Positions 34,501 through 50,432 of a stretch of 64,000 nt of DNA are shown here, piece after piece; positions within the stretch are counted from its first letter, which is position 1, and each line of letters opens with the position of its first letter. Position numbers and translations under genes: made by a program. The notes beneath the pieces are model-generated. The model had not been told where the DNA came from and searched no databases. It saw nothing but the letters and a program-made list of their open reading frames with translations. Source of the DNA: Allobacillus saliphilus (GTDB lineage: Bacteria; Bacillota; Bacilli; Bacillales; Alkalibacillaceae); assembly GCF_018138385.1 (NCBI RefSeq), contig NZ_JAGSIE010000023.1:1-64000 (forward strand). Reading direction: 5' to 3'.

Positions 34501-36615
34501 TTGCGTAAGAAATTCTGCATGACACTAATCATTGTGCTAATCTTTTTATCAAACATCGTCCAAGCAGACGAAGAACAAACATGGATCATCGAAATGGAGA
34601 ACGCGCCAGAAGACCTGGAAGCAATTCTGCAAAAAAACTATCCATTCATCGAGGTCCTTCACATGTACGATACATTGCTTGAGGCAGTTGCTGTTCAAGG
34701 GAAAGAGCGCCACATCGAGCAATTATATGAAGAAGCCTTCGTCACAACGATTCACTCGGCACAAACGTATCAAGTGCCCTACGCACATACAGAAAACTCA
34801 GGCTTAGAAAAAGCAAACTACCATCCAGAGAACATTGAGCAAACAGGAAAAAATGTGAAAGTCGGTGTCATCGATACAGGTATTGACTATACGCACGCAG
34901 ATTTAGAAGCGAATTACCAAGCAGGCTTTGACACCGTTGATTTTGATGAAGATCCGATGGAAACGACGGTTGAACAAGGCGTGCCGACATTGCATGGAAC
35001 TCACGTTGCAGGCATTATTGCGGCGAGGGGCAAGATTACCGGTGTCGCGCCGGATGCCGAAATTTATGCGTACCGAGCACTCGGACCAGGTGGAACGGGA
35101 ACAACAGCGGAAATTATTGCAGCGCTTGAAGAAGCAGTTGATGATGGCATGGACGTCGTTAATTTATCGCTCGGAAATGAAGTGAACAGCCCGGATAGCC
35201 CGATGACAGAAGCGGTCAATCGTGCGATCGAATTAGGTGTATCCGTCGTCGTGGCGAATGGAAATAGTGGCCCTGATTTATGGACGGTCGGGTCACCTGC
35301 GACGGCAGAAAAGGCGGTGTCAGTTGGAGCCTATGCGCCAATACAGCATCAGCCATATATCGAACTACCCAATTCGCATCGCATCGATTTAGCACAAGTT
35401 CCTTTGAGTGCCTCCTGGAAATTTTCGAAACGAATGCCGTTAGAGCCGGTAACAACGGTCGAGCAATTGGAAAAAAGTCTTAACGACAGAGTTATTTTGA
35501 TTGAAAAAGAAAAGACGTATCTTGAAATGATGGCGGCGATTATCGAAAAAGGAGCATCAGCAGTCATTGTATATAGTGATGAAGATCCGAACTCGTGGGA
35601 GTTTGTTGAACTGCCAATTCCGGTCGCCTATATTTCAAAGGATGATGCGAAACAGCTACAATCTGCAGGTAATTGGTTTACGACAAAATATGAACAGCTA
35701 ACGGACAAACTTGCAACGTTTAGTTCACGAGGACCGGTCACATCAAACTGGCAAAGCAAACCAGACATTATTGCACCGGGCGTGAACATTTTGAGTACCG
35801 TTCCAGGCGGCTATGCTGAATTGCAAGGGACGAGCATGGCGGCACCTTATATAACAGGTCTGCTTGCGCTATTAATTGAAAAAGATCCAGACGCATCACC
35901 AGAAGAGTTAAAAAACCGCTTAATTTCTCATGCCAATCCAATAGACGAACTCAATCAATCTGCCATCGACCAAGGGGCAGGAGTAGCGGATATCGCGAGA
36001 AGCGTAGAGAGAAAATACACGATAAAAGATAAAGCGATTCATTTTGGGAAAGTCGATCAAGATGATCAAACCATTCAACGCTCAATTACAATTGAAAATC
36101 ATGAAGAAGATCCGATGCTCGTTAGATGGGAAATACCGAGAAAGCAACCAGGAATCCAGTGGAAGTTACCATTCACAACAGAGATTGCACCCGGCACCTC
36201 GGAAAGCTTTCCAGTTGAATTGCGTGTATCGACTGATCGATTAACGCAAGAACTTTTAGAAGGATACGTTTACGTCAGCGTTGGTGATGAACGCGTATCA
36301 TTACCCTATACATTGGTGACAGAAGAAGCAGACTACCCACGAATTTCAGGCATCGAACTGGAGCCTATCCCATTTACGGAAAATAAATACAACTTATCCG
36401 TATACTTAGCCGAAGAAGTCGAGCAATTGGAAGTCGCAATTATTTCAGGAGATTTTTCTGAAACAAATTCGATTCTTGAAGAAACGAATATTAATGAAGG
36501 AAAATTTCAAGCGACCATCCAAATTGACGAAATGAGCGAGTCAAGCCAGTACCTTGTCGTCCAAGTCACTCAAGATGGAAAAACATATAGTTCAGAGGTT
36601 CAACTGAATTCTTAA
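34501..36615 (+). CDS. Secreted S8 subtilisin-like serine protease (Vpr-like)
   Basis: A 704-residue preproprotein: signal peptide (1-22, FLSNIVQADE), inhibitor I9-like propeptide (about 27-95) and an S8 domain. The catalytic residues are Asp125 (GVIDTGIDYTH), His165 (HGTHVAG) and Ser445 (GTSMAAP). A protease-associated insertion (about 290-400) splits the catalytic domain as in Vpr. About 230 C-terminal residues form beta-rich domains. The start is TTG 34501 after GGAGGTGAG. Probably used for extracellular protein degradation; it stands alone between upp and atp. Confidence 0.9.
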   Translation: MRKKFCMTLIIVLIFLSNIVQADEEQTWIIEMENAPEDLEAILQKNYPFIEVLHMYDTLLEAVAVQGKERHIEQLYEEAFVTTIHSAQTYQVPYAHTENSGLEKANYHPENIEQTGKNVKVGVIDTGIDYTHADLEANYQAGFDTVDFDEDPMETTVEQGVPTLHGTHVAGIIAARGKITGVAPDAEIYAYRALGPGGTGTTAEIIAALEEAVDDGMDVVNLSLGNEVNSPDSPMTEAVNRAIELGVSVVVANGNSGPDLWTVGSPATAEKAVSVGAYAPIQHQPYIELPNSHRIDLAQVPLSASWKFSKRMPLEPVTTVEQLEKSLNDRVILIEKEKTYLEMMAAIIEKGASAVIVYSDEDPNSWEFVELPIPVAYISKDDAKQLQSAGNWFTTKYEQLTDKLATFSSRGPVTSNWQSKPDIIAPGVNILSTVPGGYAELQGTSMAAPYITGLLALLIEKDPDASPEELKNRLISHANPIDELNQSAIDQGAGVADIARSVERKYTIKDKAIHFGKVDQDDQTIQRSITIENHEEDPMLVRWEIPRKQPGIQWKLPFTTEIAPGTSESFPVELRVSTDRLTQELLEGYVYVSVGDERVSLPYTLVTEEADYPRISGIELEPIPFTENKYNLSVYLAEEVEQLEVAIISGDFSETNSILEETNINEGKFQATIQIDEMSESSQYLVVQVTQDGKTYSSEVQLNS

Positions 36616-36686
36616 ATGGCGGATGAAAAAAATGATATTCCAATGACAATAAAAATAAACGGATAAGAAGCGAGATAACACGTCTG

Positions 36687-36843
36687 CGGGCGGTTCGACG
36701 CGTTTATCGGGCGGTTGGAACGCTTAGTCGGGCGGTTCGACGCATTCATCGGGCGGTTGGAACGCTTTGTTGGGCGGCTCGGACGCATTCATCGGGCGGC
36801 TCGGGCGCATAGTCGGGCGGTTCGACGCGTTCATCGGTCGCAG
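36687..36843. repeat. 21-bp periodic array H (family 2)
   Basis: Units start at 36687, 36708, 36729, 36750, 36771, 36793 and 36814, with a partial unit at 36835; one interval is 22 bp, the rest 21. The core CGGGCGGTTCGACGCATTCAT alternates with a TTGGAACGCTT variant, so there is also an apparent two-unit rhythm. G+C rich against its surroundings. Confidence 0.88.
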
Positions 36844-37010
36844 ATGTCGTCGACTTGAGCCTTGCAAGGGGGGGCAAGCTAAGTGTTTTAATGTTACACC
36901 CCTCAAATAGAAAATCTGAGTGAAAAGCAAAAAAAATCATTTGTTCATAAGCGACTATAACCATCATCGACCAAGAAAATAATCATTACAAAAAACGTCC
37001 CAATTAAAAA

Positions 37011-37026
37011 TGTGATGTTTGTCACA
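37011..37026. promoter_or_regulatory. Candidate Fnr/Rex-type operator upstream of the atp operon
   Basis: TGTGATGTTTGTCACA is a TGTGA-N6-TCACA dyad 30 bp upstream of the atp -35 box. This matches the Fnr/CRP consensus half-sites and partly the Rex box. Either would link ATP synthase expression to oxygen or NADH; the binding protein is unknown. Confidence 0.5.
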
Positions 37027-37055
37027 AAGTTGTTTTATTTTAGACCCAAAATTGA

Positions 37056-37084
37056 TTGACTTATATTAGGGGTTATTGTATTCT
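37056..37084 (+). promoter_or_regulatory. Sigma-A promoter of the atp operon
   Basis: TTGACT (37056-37061), 17 bp, TATTCT (37079-37084). Transcription would begin near 37091, leaving a leader of about 200 nt before atpZ. Confidence 0.75.
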
Positions 37085-37162
37085 AACTTAGTGTGGAATG
37101 ATAAGGCTTTCAACCGAAAATCTTATCGAAAAACACACGGATTTTAGATGACGAATGTACAT

Positions 37163-37227
37163 ATGGTCGTGAGAAAAACCACGAAAAAAACAACGCAATT
37201 CACCCTGTTTTTTTCGACTAAAACCAT
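37163..37227 (+). promoter_or_regulatory. Structured leader of the atp operon
   Basis: CGAAAAAAACA (37182-37192) pairs perfectly with TGTTTTTTTCG (37206-37216), and ATGGT (37163) with ACCAT (37223) outside it. The inner stem ends in a U-rich side and could act as an attenuator or as a stabilising 5' structure. No known RNA class was recognised. Confidence 0.45.
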
Positions 37228-37299
37228 GTGTGAATCTCCTTTTAAGAGAGTTTTTAAACATCTGCATAATAAAGACAAGCTGGACTGGCAGGTATGTCT

Positions 37300-37513
37300 A
37301 TGAATGGAAAACCGTTTCGCGGGATTGCCATTACAACAACGATTCTAAGTTATTTGTCGGGTTCGACAATCGTCGGCATTTTTTCTGGACGCTGGCTCGA
37401 TAATTATTTTGGTACGAGCCCATGGTTTCTATTGCTCGGATTGTTGGTCGGTTTAGCCGCAGGTGTCTATGGGATGATCTACCTCGTCAATCAATTAATG
37501 GGGGACAATCATC

Positions 37514-37521
<8 letters not shown>
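37300..37521 (+). CDS. atpZ: AtpZ/AtpI family protein, first gene of the atp operon
   Basis: A 73-residue protein with two membrane helices (LSYLSGSTIVGIFSGRWLDNYFG and LLLGLLVGLAAGVYGMIYLV), the AtpZ/'F0F1 assembly' signature. It assists c-ring assembly and possibly Mg2+/Ca2+ transport together with AtpI. ATG 37300 is favoured by GGCAGG spacing; ATG 37294 is an alternative. It overlaps atpI by eight bases. Confidence 0.85.
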
Positions 37522-38628
<1,107 letters not shown>

Positions 38629-38635
38629 TTCATAA

Positions 38636-38884
<249 letters not shown>

Positions 38885-38904
38885 TCGAATGAATACATCA
38901 AAAT

Positions 38905-38935
38905 AATGGCGGAGTCTACTAAAAGCTTCGCCATT
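38905..38935 (+). promoter_or_regulatory. Intercistronic hairpin between atpE and atpF
   Basis: AATGGCGGAG pairs with CTTCGCCATT with one G-U pair. No T run follows, so it is more likely an mRNA-processing or stability element adjusting the high atpE dose than a terminator. Confidence 0.6.
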
Positions 38936-39024
38936 CATTTGTACGCGAAAGATTAAAGAGAGCATGTGAAAATGAGATGTTTCTTCAAACGTTGATTTCC
39001 ATGTGAAGCCTTATAGAAGAATAG

Positions 39025-41634
<2,610 letters not shown>

Positions 41635-41666
41635 TTCAATGATTCATATAAACAATCTGTTTGACC

Positions 41667-41716
41667 GTGTCGGAAATTGACTCGTATGAATCTATTTCTG
41701 ACACACCTTTTTAAAA
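41667..41716 (+). promoter_or_regulatory. Intercistronic hairpin between atpA and atpG
   Basis: GTGTCGGAAAT pairs with ATTTCTGACAC with a G-U pair, followed by CCTTTTTAA. It has the look of a weak terminator or processing site inside the operon. Confidence 0.6.
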
Positions 41717-41746
41717 TACGAAGAAGTCTCTTAAAAAAGGTGGTGA

Positions 41747-42613
<867 letters not shown>

Positions 42614-42637
42614 TCGCGAACTACAAGATTCGTATGA

Positions 42638-44083
<1,446 letters not shown>

Positions 44084-44092
44084 TGGGACGTT

Positions 44093-44560
<468 letters not shown>

Positions 44561-44562
44561 TA

Positions 44563-44605
44563 AAAAGAGGCTGATCCCAAACTAAGAGGTTGGCCTCTTT
44601 TTTAT
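44563..44605 (+). terminator. atp operon terminator
   Basis: AAAAGAGGC pairs with GCCTCTTTT, with further inner pairing, and a T run follows. Array I begins right after it. Confidence 0.85.
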
Positions 44606-44619
44606 ATTTATTGATTGTT

Positions 44620-44829
44620 TATTAACAGTCAGCTGCGCCCTATCAACAGTTAGCGCGCGTTTATCGACAGTTGGAAGGGCCTTATCAACAGTCAGAACGC
44701 CTTTATCGATAGTCAGGTGAGCCTTATCAACAGTTAGAATGCCTTTATCGACAGTTAGCACCTGTTTATCAACAGTCAGCCGCACCGTATCAACAGTTAG
44801 AAAGCCTTTGTCGGCAATCAGCACACAAA
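44620..44829. repeat. 21-bp periodic array I (family 1, inverted)
   Basis: Ten exact 21-bp units from 44620, core TATCAACAGTTAGAAYGCCTT. Inverted it reads CTAACTGTTGATA, matching the CTAACYGTTCAAA core of arrays B, C, D and M at 10 of 13 positions. It lies after the atpC terminator. A minus-strand frame of heptad TVDK repeats is a by-product of the period. Confidence 0.9.
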
Positions 44830-45090
44830 CAACAATTAAACCATGATGTGACGAATGAACGCTATAATATTACAACAAGATGAACAGAATAATACATAAC
44901 TTATTACCCACAACAAACTACATAATCATTGATTTCATGGTCCACAACTAATTTCACTAAATAATTAACTTTAGGTTTGGTGTCGATATTTCCCGGGAAA
45001 TGTAACATTAGCTCAAACAATAGACTTATTTTAAGCAAAGTTAATTCGGTGGGGAATAGCAGGCACATGCTTACTAAGAGGTGTCCGAGA
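44830..45090. other. Spacer before ywzB
   Basis: No gene is supported. It holds a 14-bp palindrome ATTTCCCGGGAAAT (about 44988-45001) and a TATAAT box near 44870 without a matching -35. A short minus-strand frame ending ..VNYLVKLVVDHEINDYVV has no ribosome site. Confidence 0.35.
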
Positions 45091-45323
45091 TGTTTGTACA
45101 ACCAACAGTTGATGCATTAACGGGAATGATCTCCCACATTATTTTTATTATTTTAGCTTGGAAAGCTTTAGAATCAGTCAATATTCAAAGTATTTTTAAG
45201 AAGAATCGAGAAGTTGAAAGTAAATTGTTGTTTATTTTACTTTCAATTGTGATAGGTACTACAGTAAGTAATTTTTTTCTTGATTTTATTCGTTGGTCAG
45301 GTCAGTTGAGTTATTTGATCTAA
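45091..45323 (+). CDS. ywzB: DUF1146 family membrane protein YwzB
   Basis: A 77-residue protein with two helices (ALTGMISHIIFIILAWKALESV and LLFILLSIVIGTTVSNFFLDFI). Its pattern and place between atpC and murA fit the DUF1146/YwzB family of unknown function. ATG 45091 follows AAGAGGTG. Confidence 0.8.
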
Positions 45324-45396
45324 AAAAGATGTCGAAGTTTAAAAGGTTTATTCTTAGTGTTTCGTGCCCACCCTTTAAGTAAGAGGGGTGGAAATA

Positions 45397-46065
45397 ATGA
45401 GAACTTTATTTATTGGACTTTATTTAATTTCTTTTATTTTTTCGAATCACACAATCTATCAAACTACGAATCTAGATAACTTTTTGAATGACATAGAAAC
45501 GTTCGATCAATATTTTAGAGAAAATGAGTTAGTGATCGATTCATTTAATTTCACCATTCGAACTGAGATAAATGAATCACAAGTCGAACGTTTAGAAAAT
45601 ATGTTAATACAAAAAGATTTTTCAAAAGACTCCCATAAAAACGAACTTGTACACGAAGAGTTTGATGTATCTCGTTTTGACCAACGTAAAAAAGTGAAAG
45701 TCACTTATGTTCTGACAGGGGATATCTGGAATGAACAAGTGAAAGATGAAATCAAACAAAGATTGAATGATGAAAGCTTTAAAGAATTCTTTAAAAATGG
45801 GCTTTATTACTCTTGTTATCAGTCTAAATACAGTGATAGAATGAATAGTAATTTGTTTTTTGATAGAATACGAGAAGATTTTGACATTCAAGAACAAAAT
45901 ATGCTTGATGAGTCAAGATTTAAAGTATTAGGTGGTAAGACCGACCTAATAAAAACGAGTCTAAATGAAAGTCAGCATTCTATTAATATTCAATTAGCGA
46001 TCAGAGATGAGATAGATGGGGCAACATTGACAATCGGCACACCTATCCTTGTAATTGAATATTAA
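45397..46065 (+). CDS. ywmB: YwmB family TATA-box-binding-fold protein
   Basis: A 222-residue protein with an N-terminal signal-like helix (TLFIGLYLISFIFSN) and two similar halves, each of beta-alpha-beta type (FNFTIRTEI..., KVKVTYVLTGDI...). It is placed just upstream of murA as ywmB is in B. subtilis. Family function unknown. AGAGGGGTG precedes ATG 45397. Divergent at sequence level, so the assignment leans on context. Confidence 0.7.
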   Translation: MRTLFIGLYLISFIFSNHTIYQTTNLDNFLNDIETFDQYFRENELVIDSFNFTIRTEINESQVERLENMLIQKDFSKDSHKNELVHEEFDVSRFDQRKKVKVTYVLTGDIWNEQVKDEIKQRLNDESFKEFFKNGLYYSCYQSKYSDRMNSNLFFDRIREDFDIQEQNMLDESRFKVLGGKTDLIKTSLNESQHSINIQLAIRDEIDGATLTIGTPILVIEY

Positions 46066-46101
46066 ATAACATACGGAATTATCGACACGGAGGGAAATGT
46101 T

Positions 46102-47409
46102 GTGGAGAAAATTATTGTGACGGGAGGCAATCGACTTGAAGGGACTGTCCAAGTCGAGGGTGCCAAAAACTCAGTTTTACCTGTAATTGCAGCAAGCATC
46201 ATGGCAAGTGAAGGGAAAAGTACGCTCGACCAAGTGCCGACGCTAGCTGATGTAGATACAATTAGTGAAGTTTTAAGATATATGAATGTAAATGTATTAA
46301 GAGAAGATGGCAAGCTTCATATTGATGCTTCTAACACATTAAAAACGGAAACACCATTTGAATATGTACGTAAAATGAGAGCTTCTGTACTCGTATTGGG
46401 ACCTTTATTGGCCAGGTATGGTCACGCAAAGGTTGCGATGCCAGGAGGCTGTGCAATTGGCTCAAGACCAATCGATCAACATTTAAAAGGTTTTGAAGCG
46501 ATGGGTGCAGATATTCATGTAGGGAATGGCTACGTGGAAGCATTCGCACCAGGAAAGTTGCAAGGCGCAAGAATATATTTAGATTTTCCAAGCGTAGGTG
46601 CTACGGAAAACATTATTATGGCAGCAGCTTTGGCAGAAGGTACTTCTGTCATTGAAAACTGTGCGAGAGAACCAGAGATCGTTGATTTAGCGAATTATAT
46701 TAATCAAATGGGTGGTAAAGTAATCGGTGCAGGAACGGAAACGATTCGTATCGAAGGTGTTCCTACATTACACGGTGTGGAGCATACGATTATTCCTGAC
46801 CGAATCGAAGCAGGAACTTTTATGATTGCTGCTGCATTAACAGGCGGAGACGTCGTTGTTAACGGCGCGATTCCAGGACATTTACGCTCATTGATTGCAA
46901 AAATGAAAGAAATGGGCGTTCGTATCGAAGAGTATGATGATGCTGTTCGTGTTACCGCTCGTGAAAAATTGAAGCCTGTCGATATTAAAACCTTACCGTA
47001 TCCTGGCTTCCCGACTGATTTACAATCTCAGTTCATGACACTAACAATGAAAGCAGAAGGTACTAGTGTCATCACTGAAACAGTCTTCGAAAATCGCTTT
47101 ATGCATGTTGAAGAGTTCAGACGGATGAACGCTACGGCGAAAATTGAAGGACGTAGTGCCATTGTTAATGGCCCAGTCGAACTGCAAGGAGCAGAAGTCG
47201 CAGCAACTGATCTACGTGCTGCTGCTGCACTCATCATTGCAGGACTAGTCGCAGAAGGACGCACAGAAGTCACTGAGCTAAAACATTTAGACCGTGGCTA
47301 TGTTAACTTTGAAGAAAAACTTAGATCACTCGGCGCGACAATTGAACGTGTTACTGATGAAGTAGAAGAACCAACAACTACGACAGATAAGTTGGCAAAA
47401 TCTAGCTAA
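46102..47409 (+). CDS. murA: UDP-N-acetylglucosamine 1-carboxyvinyltransferase (MurAA type)
   Basis: The 435-residue second MurA in the window. Lys22 in EGAKNS and Cys117 in [17 protein letters not shown] are intact. Position between ywmB and spoIID equals B. subtilis murAA, the main enzyme. The start is GTG 46102 after CGGAGGG. It extends about 15 residues beyond the other copy with a Thr/Glu-rich tail. Confidence 0.95.
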   Translation: MEKIIVTGGNRLEGTVQVEGAKNSVLPVIAASIMASEGKSTLDQVPTLADVDTISEVLRYMNVNVLREDGKLHIDASNTLKTETPFEYVRKMRASVLVLGPLLARYGHAKVAMPGGCAIGSRPIDQHLKGFEAMGADIHVGNGYVEAFAPGKLQGARIYLDFPSVGATENIIMAAALAEGTSVIENCAREPEIVDLANYINQMGGKVIGAGTETIRIEGVPTLHGVEHTIIPDRIEAGTFMIAAALTGGDVVVNGAIPGHLRSLIAKMKEMGVRIEEYDDAVRVTAREKLKPVDIKTLPYPGFPTDLQSQFMTLTMKAEGTSVITETVFENRFMHVEEFRRMNATAKIEGRSAIVNGPVELQGAEVAATDLRAAAALIIAGLVAEGRTEVTELKHLDRGYVNFEEKLRSLGATIERVTDEVEEPTTTTDKLAKSS

Positions 47410-47445
47410 ATAGCTGAACTCATCATTAATATTCATATAAGCTTA

Positions 47446-47477
47446 AAGCCTATCTCAAATAGGAGATGGGCTTTTTC
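47446..47477 (+). terminator. murA terminator
   Basis: AAGCCTATCTC pairs with GAGATGGGCTT (one G-U pair) around AAATAG, followed by TTTT. Confidence 0.88.
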
Positions 47478-47542
47478 GCGTTGAACAATCTATCAATTTC
47501 AGCAAGCGTTAAATATCTTCTATAAAATTTCTATAATCATGT

Positions 47543-47571
47543 TCTATTAAAGGTACCTTTTACATAGAACT
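47543..47571 (+). promoter_or_regulatory. Candidate sigma-E promoter of spoIID
   Basis: TCTATT, 14 bp, CATAGAACT resembles the mother-cell sigma-E pattern (ATATT / CATACAnT). B. subtilis spoIID is a sigma-E gene. The match is moderate. Confidence 0.4.
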
Positions 47572-47610
47572 AGTAATAGTCAAGAGATAATCAAAGGAGG
47601 AATTTCAAAA

Positions 47611-48585
47611 GTGAAAAAGGTACCAATCATTCTAGTTGCCACGTTACTCTCAGTCATCCTAATTTTGCCTACTATTCTTGTCATGCCCTTTGCCGAGGCA
47701 TCGACGAAAGTAAATGAACAAGAAGAAAGTGAGCCAGTCACTCAAGAAGAGACACCGAGTGAAGAGCCGATCGTTTCTGTTTTTCGCGAGGAGACTGAGC
47801 TCGTTGAAGAAGTACCGCTTGAAGAATATGTTGCGCTCGTAGTCGCATCAGAAATGCCGATGAGCTTTGAAAAGGAAGCTATTAAAGCACAAGCACTTGC
47901 TGCAAGAACATATATCGTGAAAAAGATGCTGACAGGAAGTGAAGAAGCTTATGACGTTACGGATACGGTGAATGACCAAGTATTTAAAAGTGAAGAAGAA
48001 CTCCGTGAAGACTGGGGTGTCGATTTCTCTGAAAAATTCATGAAGCTCCAGCAAGCTGTAAAGGAAACAAAAGGTCAAATCATTACTTATGAAGGGACGC
48101 CGATTACGGCACAATTTTTCTCAACAAGTAATGGATATACGGAAAATGCAGAAGACTATTGGCAAAATGAAATTCCTTATTTAAAAAGTGTGTCGAGTCC
48201 GTGGGATGAAGCATCACCTGAGTTTAGTGAGCAAGAAGTCATCGCGATGAACAAAGTTGCAGCACAATTAGATATTAATGCTTCGAATAATTTAACTGTA
48301 TCAAATGTGAAACGAACGCAGAGTGGACGAATTGCAGAGCTAACCATCAATGGGAAAAGTTTTAGTGGACGTGAAGTTCGCGAAGCATTAGGACTACGTT
48401 CCAATGACTTTACGATTGAAAAAAAGAACGATTATATTATTTTTAAGACGCAAGGCTATGGACATGGAGTTGGTATGAGTCAATACGGAGCGAACGGTAT
48501 GGCTAGAGAAGGGAAGACATATCAAGACATCGTTAAACATTACTATCAAGGAATCGACATTCAGACACTAGAAGAAGTTATGTAA
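47611..48585 (+). CDS. spoIID: Stage II sporulation protein D
   Basis: A 324-residue membrane-anchored lytic transglycosylase needed for septal peptidoglycan removal and forespore engulfment. N-terminal anchor (about 5-30), the SpoIID domain with KAQALAARTYIVKKM, FSTSNGYTENAEDYW and the C-terminal GYGHGVGMSQYGANGMA. The start is GTG 47611 after AAAGGAGG. Works with SpoIIM/SpoIIP and is coupled to SpoIIQ downstream. Confidence 0.96.
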   Translation: MKKVPIILVATLLSVILILPTILVMPFAEASTKVNEQEESEPVTQEETPSEEPIVSVFREETELVEEVPLEEYVALVVASEMPMSFEKEAIKAQALAARTYIVKKMLTGSEEAYDVTDTVNDQVFKSEEELREDWGVDFSEKFMKLQQAVKETKGQIITYEGTPITAQFFSTSNGYTENAEDYWQNEIPYLKSVSSPWDEASPEFSEQEVIAMNKVAAQLDINASNNLTVSNVKRTQSGRIAELTINGKSFSGREVREALGLRSNDFTIEKKNDYIIFKTQGYGHGVGMSQYGANGMAREGKTYQDIVKHYYQGIDIQTLEEVM

Positions 48586-48642
48586 ATCGAATACTGTTTA
48601 AAGCCACTCACCTCGGCAATCAGAAAAATTTTGGAAATGGAT

Positions 48643-48671
48643 GTATATAATTCATCGGAACGGTTCAGAAT
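48643..48671 (+). promoter_or_regulatory. Sigma-F-like promoter of spoIIQ
   Basis: GTATA (48643), 14 bp, GGTTCAGAAT (48662-48671) fits sigma-F. It lies about 20 bp before the spoIIQ start, giving a short leader. Confidence 0.6.
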
Positions 48672-48690
48672 GGTTGCTGAGGTGATGAAA

Positions 48691-49368
48691 ATGAGTGATA
48701 AGGAAAGAAAATTCCTTCGTCAATCAAAATGGAAAAGGTTGACTCGTCAACGTTGGTTTTATCCAACACTCTACATTGGATTAGTCGCAGTCGTGTTAGC
48801 AGGGGTCATGATTTATCAGTTTAACGCAGCAGACGACACAGCTGAAGAAAATGCGAATGATTACAGCTGGAACGTCGAACAGAATGATCTTATCGAAAAT
48901 AGCGAAGAAAATGCTGCGGAAGTAGTTGCGGAACAAGAAGATTTAGTCATGCCAGTCATGCTCGGTGACAAAACCGAAATTTTGACACAGTATTACGATG
49001 CGGATGCTGCAGAAGAAGATCAGTTGGATGCACTTATCTTTTACAATAATCAATATTACCAAAGTAAAGGTGTCGATATTACATCATCAGATGGTGAACC
49101 ATTTGAAGTTATCGCGTCACTCACAGGTAAAGTAAAGAGTGTAAAAGATGATGAACTTCTCGGCAAAGTAGTTGAAATGGAGCATGATGGTGAACGAGCG
49201 ACAATGTATGGAAGCCTTTCTGAAGTGTATGTCAGTGAAGGTGACGAGTTAACGCAAGGTGACCCACTCGGTCTCTCTGGTGCGAATGTCTATACCGACG
49301 AAGAGATTTCTAAAGTCCATTTCCGATTGATGGAAGAAGGTCAGCCTGTAAATCCAGGATTTAAGTAG
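48691..49368 (+). CDS. spoIIQ: Stage II sporulation protein Q (degenerate M23 peptidase)
   Basis: A 225-residue forespore membrane protein: one helix (TLYIGLVAVVLAGVMIY), an acidic linker and a LytM/M23 domain ending KVHFRLMEEGQPVNP. The catalytic M23 residues are not kept: the usual Y-x-H-L is MYGSL, and H-L-H is K-V-H, as in SpoIIQ, which binds SpoIIIAH rather than cutting wall. ATG 48691 follows GAGGTGATG. The position after spoIID supports the name. Confidence 0.88.
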   Translation: MSDKERKFLRQSKWKRLTRQRWFYPTLYIGLVAVVLAGVMIYQFNAADDTAEENANDYSWNVEQNDLIENSEENAAEVVAEQEDLVMPVMLGDKTEILTQYYDADAAEEDQLDALIFYNNQYYQSKGVDITSSDGEPFEVIASLTGKVKSVKDDELLGKVVEMEHDGERATMYGSLSEVYVSEGDELTQGDPLGLSGANVYTDEEISKVHFRLMEEGQPVNPGFK

Positions 49369-49386
49369 GAATAAGGTCAGGAATGA

Positions 49387-49412
49387 ATCCCCCAAAACTG
49401 GGGGATTTTTTC
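49387..49412. terminator. Bidirectional terminator between spoIIQ and the DUF3278 gene
   Basis: ATCCCCC and GGGGGAT surround AAAACT, followed by TTTTTTC. It serves spoIIQ and, on the other strand, the end of the DUF3278 gene. Confidence 0.85.
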
Positions 49413-49854
49413 ATTCGTCCATCAATTCACGATTTTTATTGAAGGATTGTTTCAAAGAGAGCCAATTGAATAAAAAGAAAAATAGCGTAGCTAATAATCC
49501 CATGATGATTGGCTCAATAATGAGAAAGCCCTCACCTTGTACCAAGAAGTTCAATCCTGTAAAAATGACTCCGAACCCTAGTGACTTCATAACAATATTT
49601 TTCCGTTCCTTTTTATAATCCGATTGCGTTGCTACCTCTGTATACTCCATGCCCGAGATGATATACCTGAAAGTTACATAGAAAACAAAAATGCCAATCG
49701 AAATTATTGGAACGAGACTTGATTCAAATGGTCCAATAATCAAAGATAGAAATTGAGCAAGGACGAGTAATACGCCACCTTCAGCAATAAATAGTAGAAG
49801 TTTTTGTCGTTTGTATTCGTCTGTCGGCAAAAATAGTGATAACCATGTCTTCAT
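49411..49854 (-). CDS. DUF3278-like membrane protein
   Basis: A 147-residue protein with four helices in two pairs, starting MKTWLSLFLPTDEYKRQKLLLFIAEGG. This resembles DUF3278 proteins, which are typically found next to a small XRE regulator, as here. It directly follows the regulator gene with no gap. Function unknown. Confidence 0.7.
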   Translation of the reverse strand: MKTWLSLFLPTDEYKRQKLLLFIAEGGVLLVLAQFLSLIIGPFESSLVPIISIGIFVFYVTFRYIISGMEYTEVATQSDYKKERKNIVMKSLGFGVIFTGLNFLVQGEGFLIIEPIIMGLLATLFFFLFNWLSLKQSFNKNRELMDE

Positions 49855-50049
49855 TTAGCTAACCTCCCAAAACAATTCATCCAACGTTTGACCAAGCTCT
49901 TTTGCAATGGCAATACATAACTGGAGACTTGGGTTATAATCTCCTTTTTCGATTAACCCGATTGTTTGCCTTGTTGCTCCAACACGTTTGGCTAACTGAG
50001 CTTGGGTTAAATCTTTTTTTATTCTTCCTAATTTTACACGATTTTTCAT
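49855..50049 (-). CDS. XRE-family transcriptional regulator
   Basis: A 64-residue minimal helix-turn-helix (LGRIKKDLTQAQLAKRVGATRQTIGLIEKGDYNPSLQLCIAIAKELGQTLDELFW). The start is set at 50049 because AAAGGGGATTCT precedes it; 15 upstream in-frame codons have no site. It is the first gene of a two-gene unit with the DUF3278-like protein. Related to the regulator at 22845. Confidence 0.88.
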   Translation of the reverse strand: MKNRVKLGRIKKDLTQAQLAKRVGATRQTIGLIEKGDYNPSLQLCIAIAKELGQTLDELFWEVS

Positions 50050-50192
50050 AGAATCCCCTTTAATGCTATGCAAATTATAAATTACACTATGCAATTTATA
50101 TATTACATTAAACTGATAAGGAATGCAAAAATAGTTGCAAGAAATTCATAGGAGTAGGAAAATGAAGGGTAAAAGTGAAAGGGGATCGGAAA

Positions 50193-50423
50193 ATGAATAT
50201 CGCTCGAATTGTTTTAGCTGTCATTGTCGTCCTTATGGCGGGATATAGTATAATCATGCGGGAGTTTTGGTTACTGCCTTACACATTGATTGCTGTGGGG
50301 GTTCTTCAAGTGGTCAATGGAATGGTTGAAATGAAATTAGGCAGAAAAGGCTTTGGGGTTATTTCTTTTGCGACCGCTGGTTTTGTAATTGTCGTGGCAA
50401 TTGTTATTTTAATTTTAGCTTAA
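50193..50423 (+). CDS. DUF3953-like small membrane protein
   Basis: A 76-residue protein with three short hydrophobic helices (IVLAVIVVLMAGYSII, LLPYTLIAVGVLQVV and VISFATAGFVIVVAIVILIL), like YczI/DUF3953. GAAAGGGGATCGG precedes ATG 50193. Function unknown. Confidence 0.7.
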   Translation: MNIARIVLAVIVVLMAGYSIIMREFWLLPYTLIAVGVLQVVNGMVEMKLGRKGFGVISFATAGFVIVVAIVILILA

Positions 50424-50432
50424 CGAAATCAA

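Noticed and set aside
44904-45004. Short minus-strand frame ending VNYLVKLVVDHEINDYVVCCG
   Set aside because: Protein-like by eye but no ribosome site or start context and no recognisable family.
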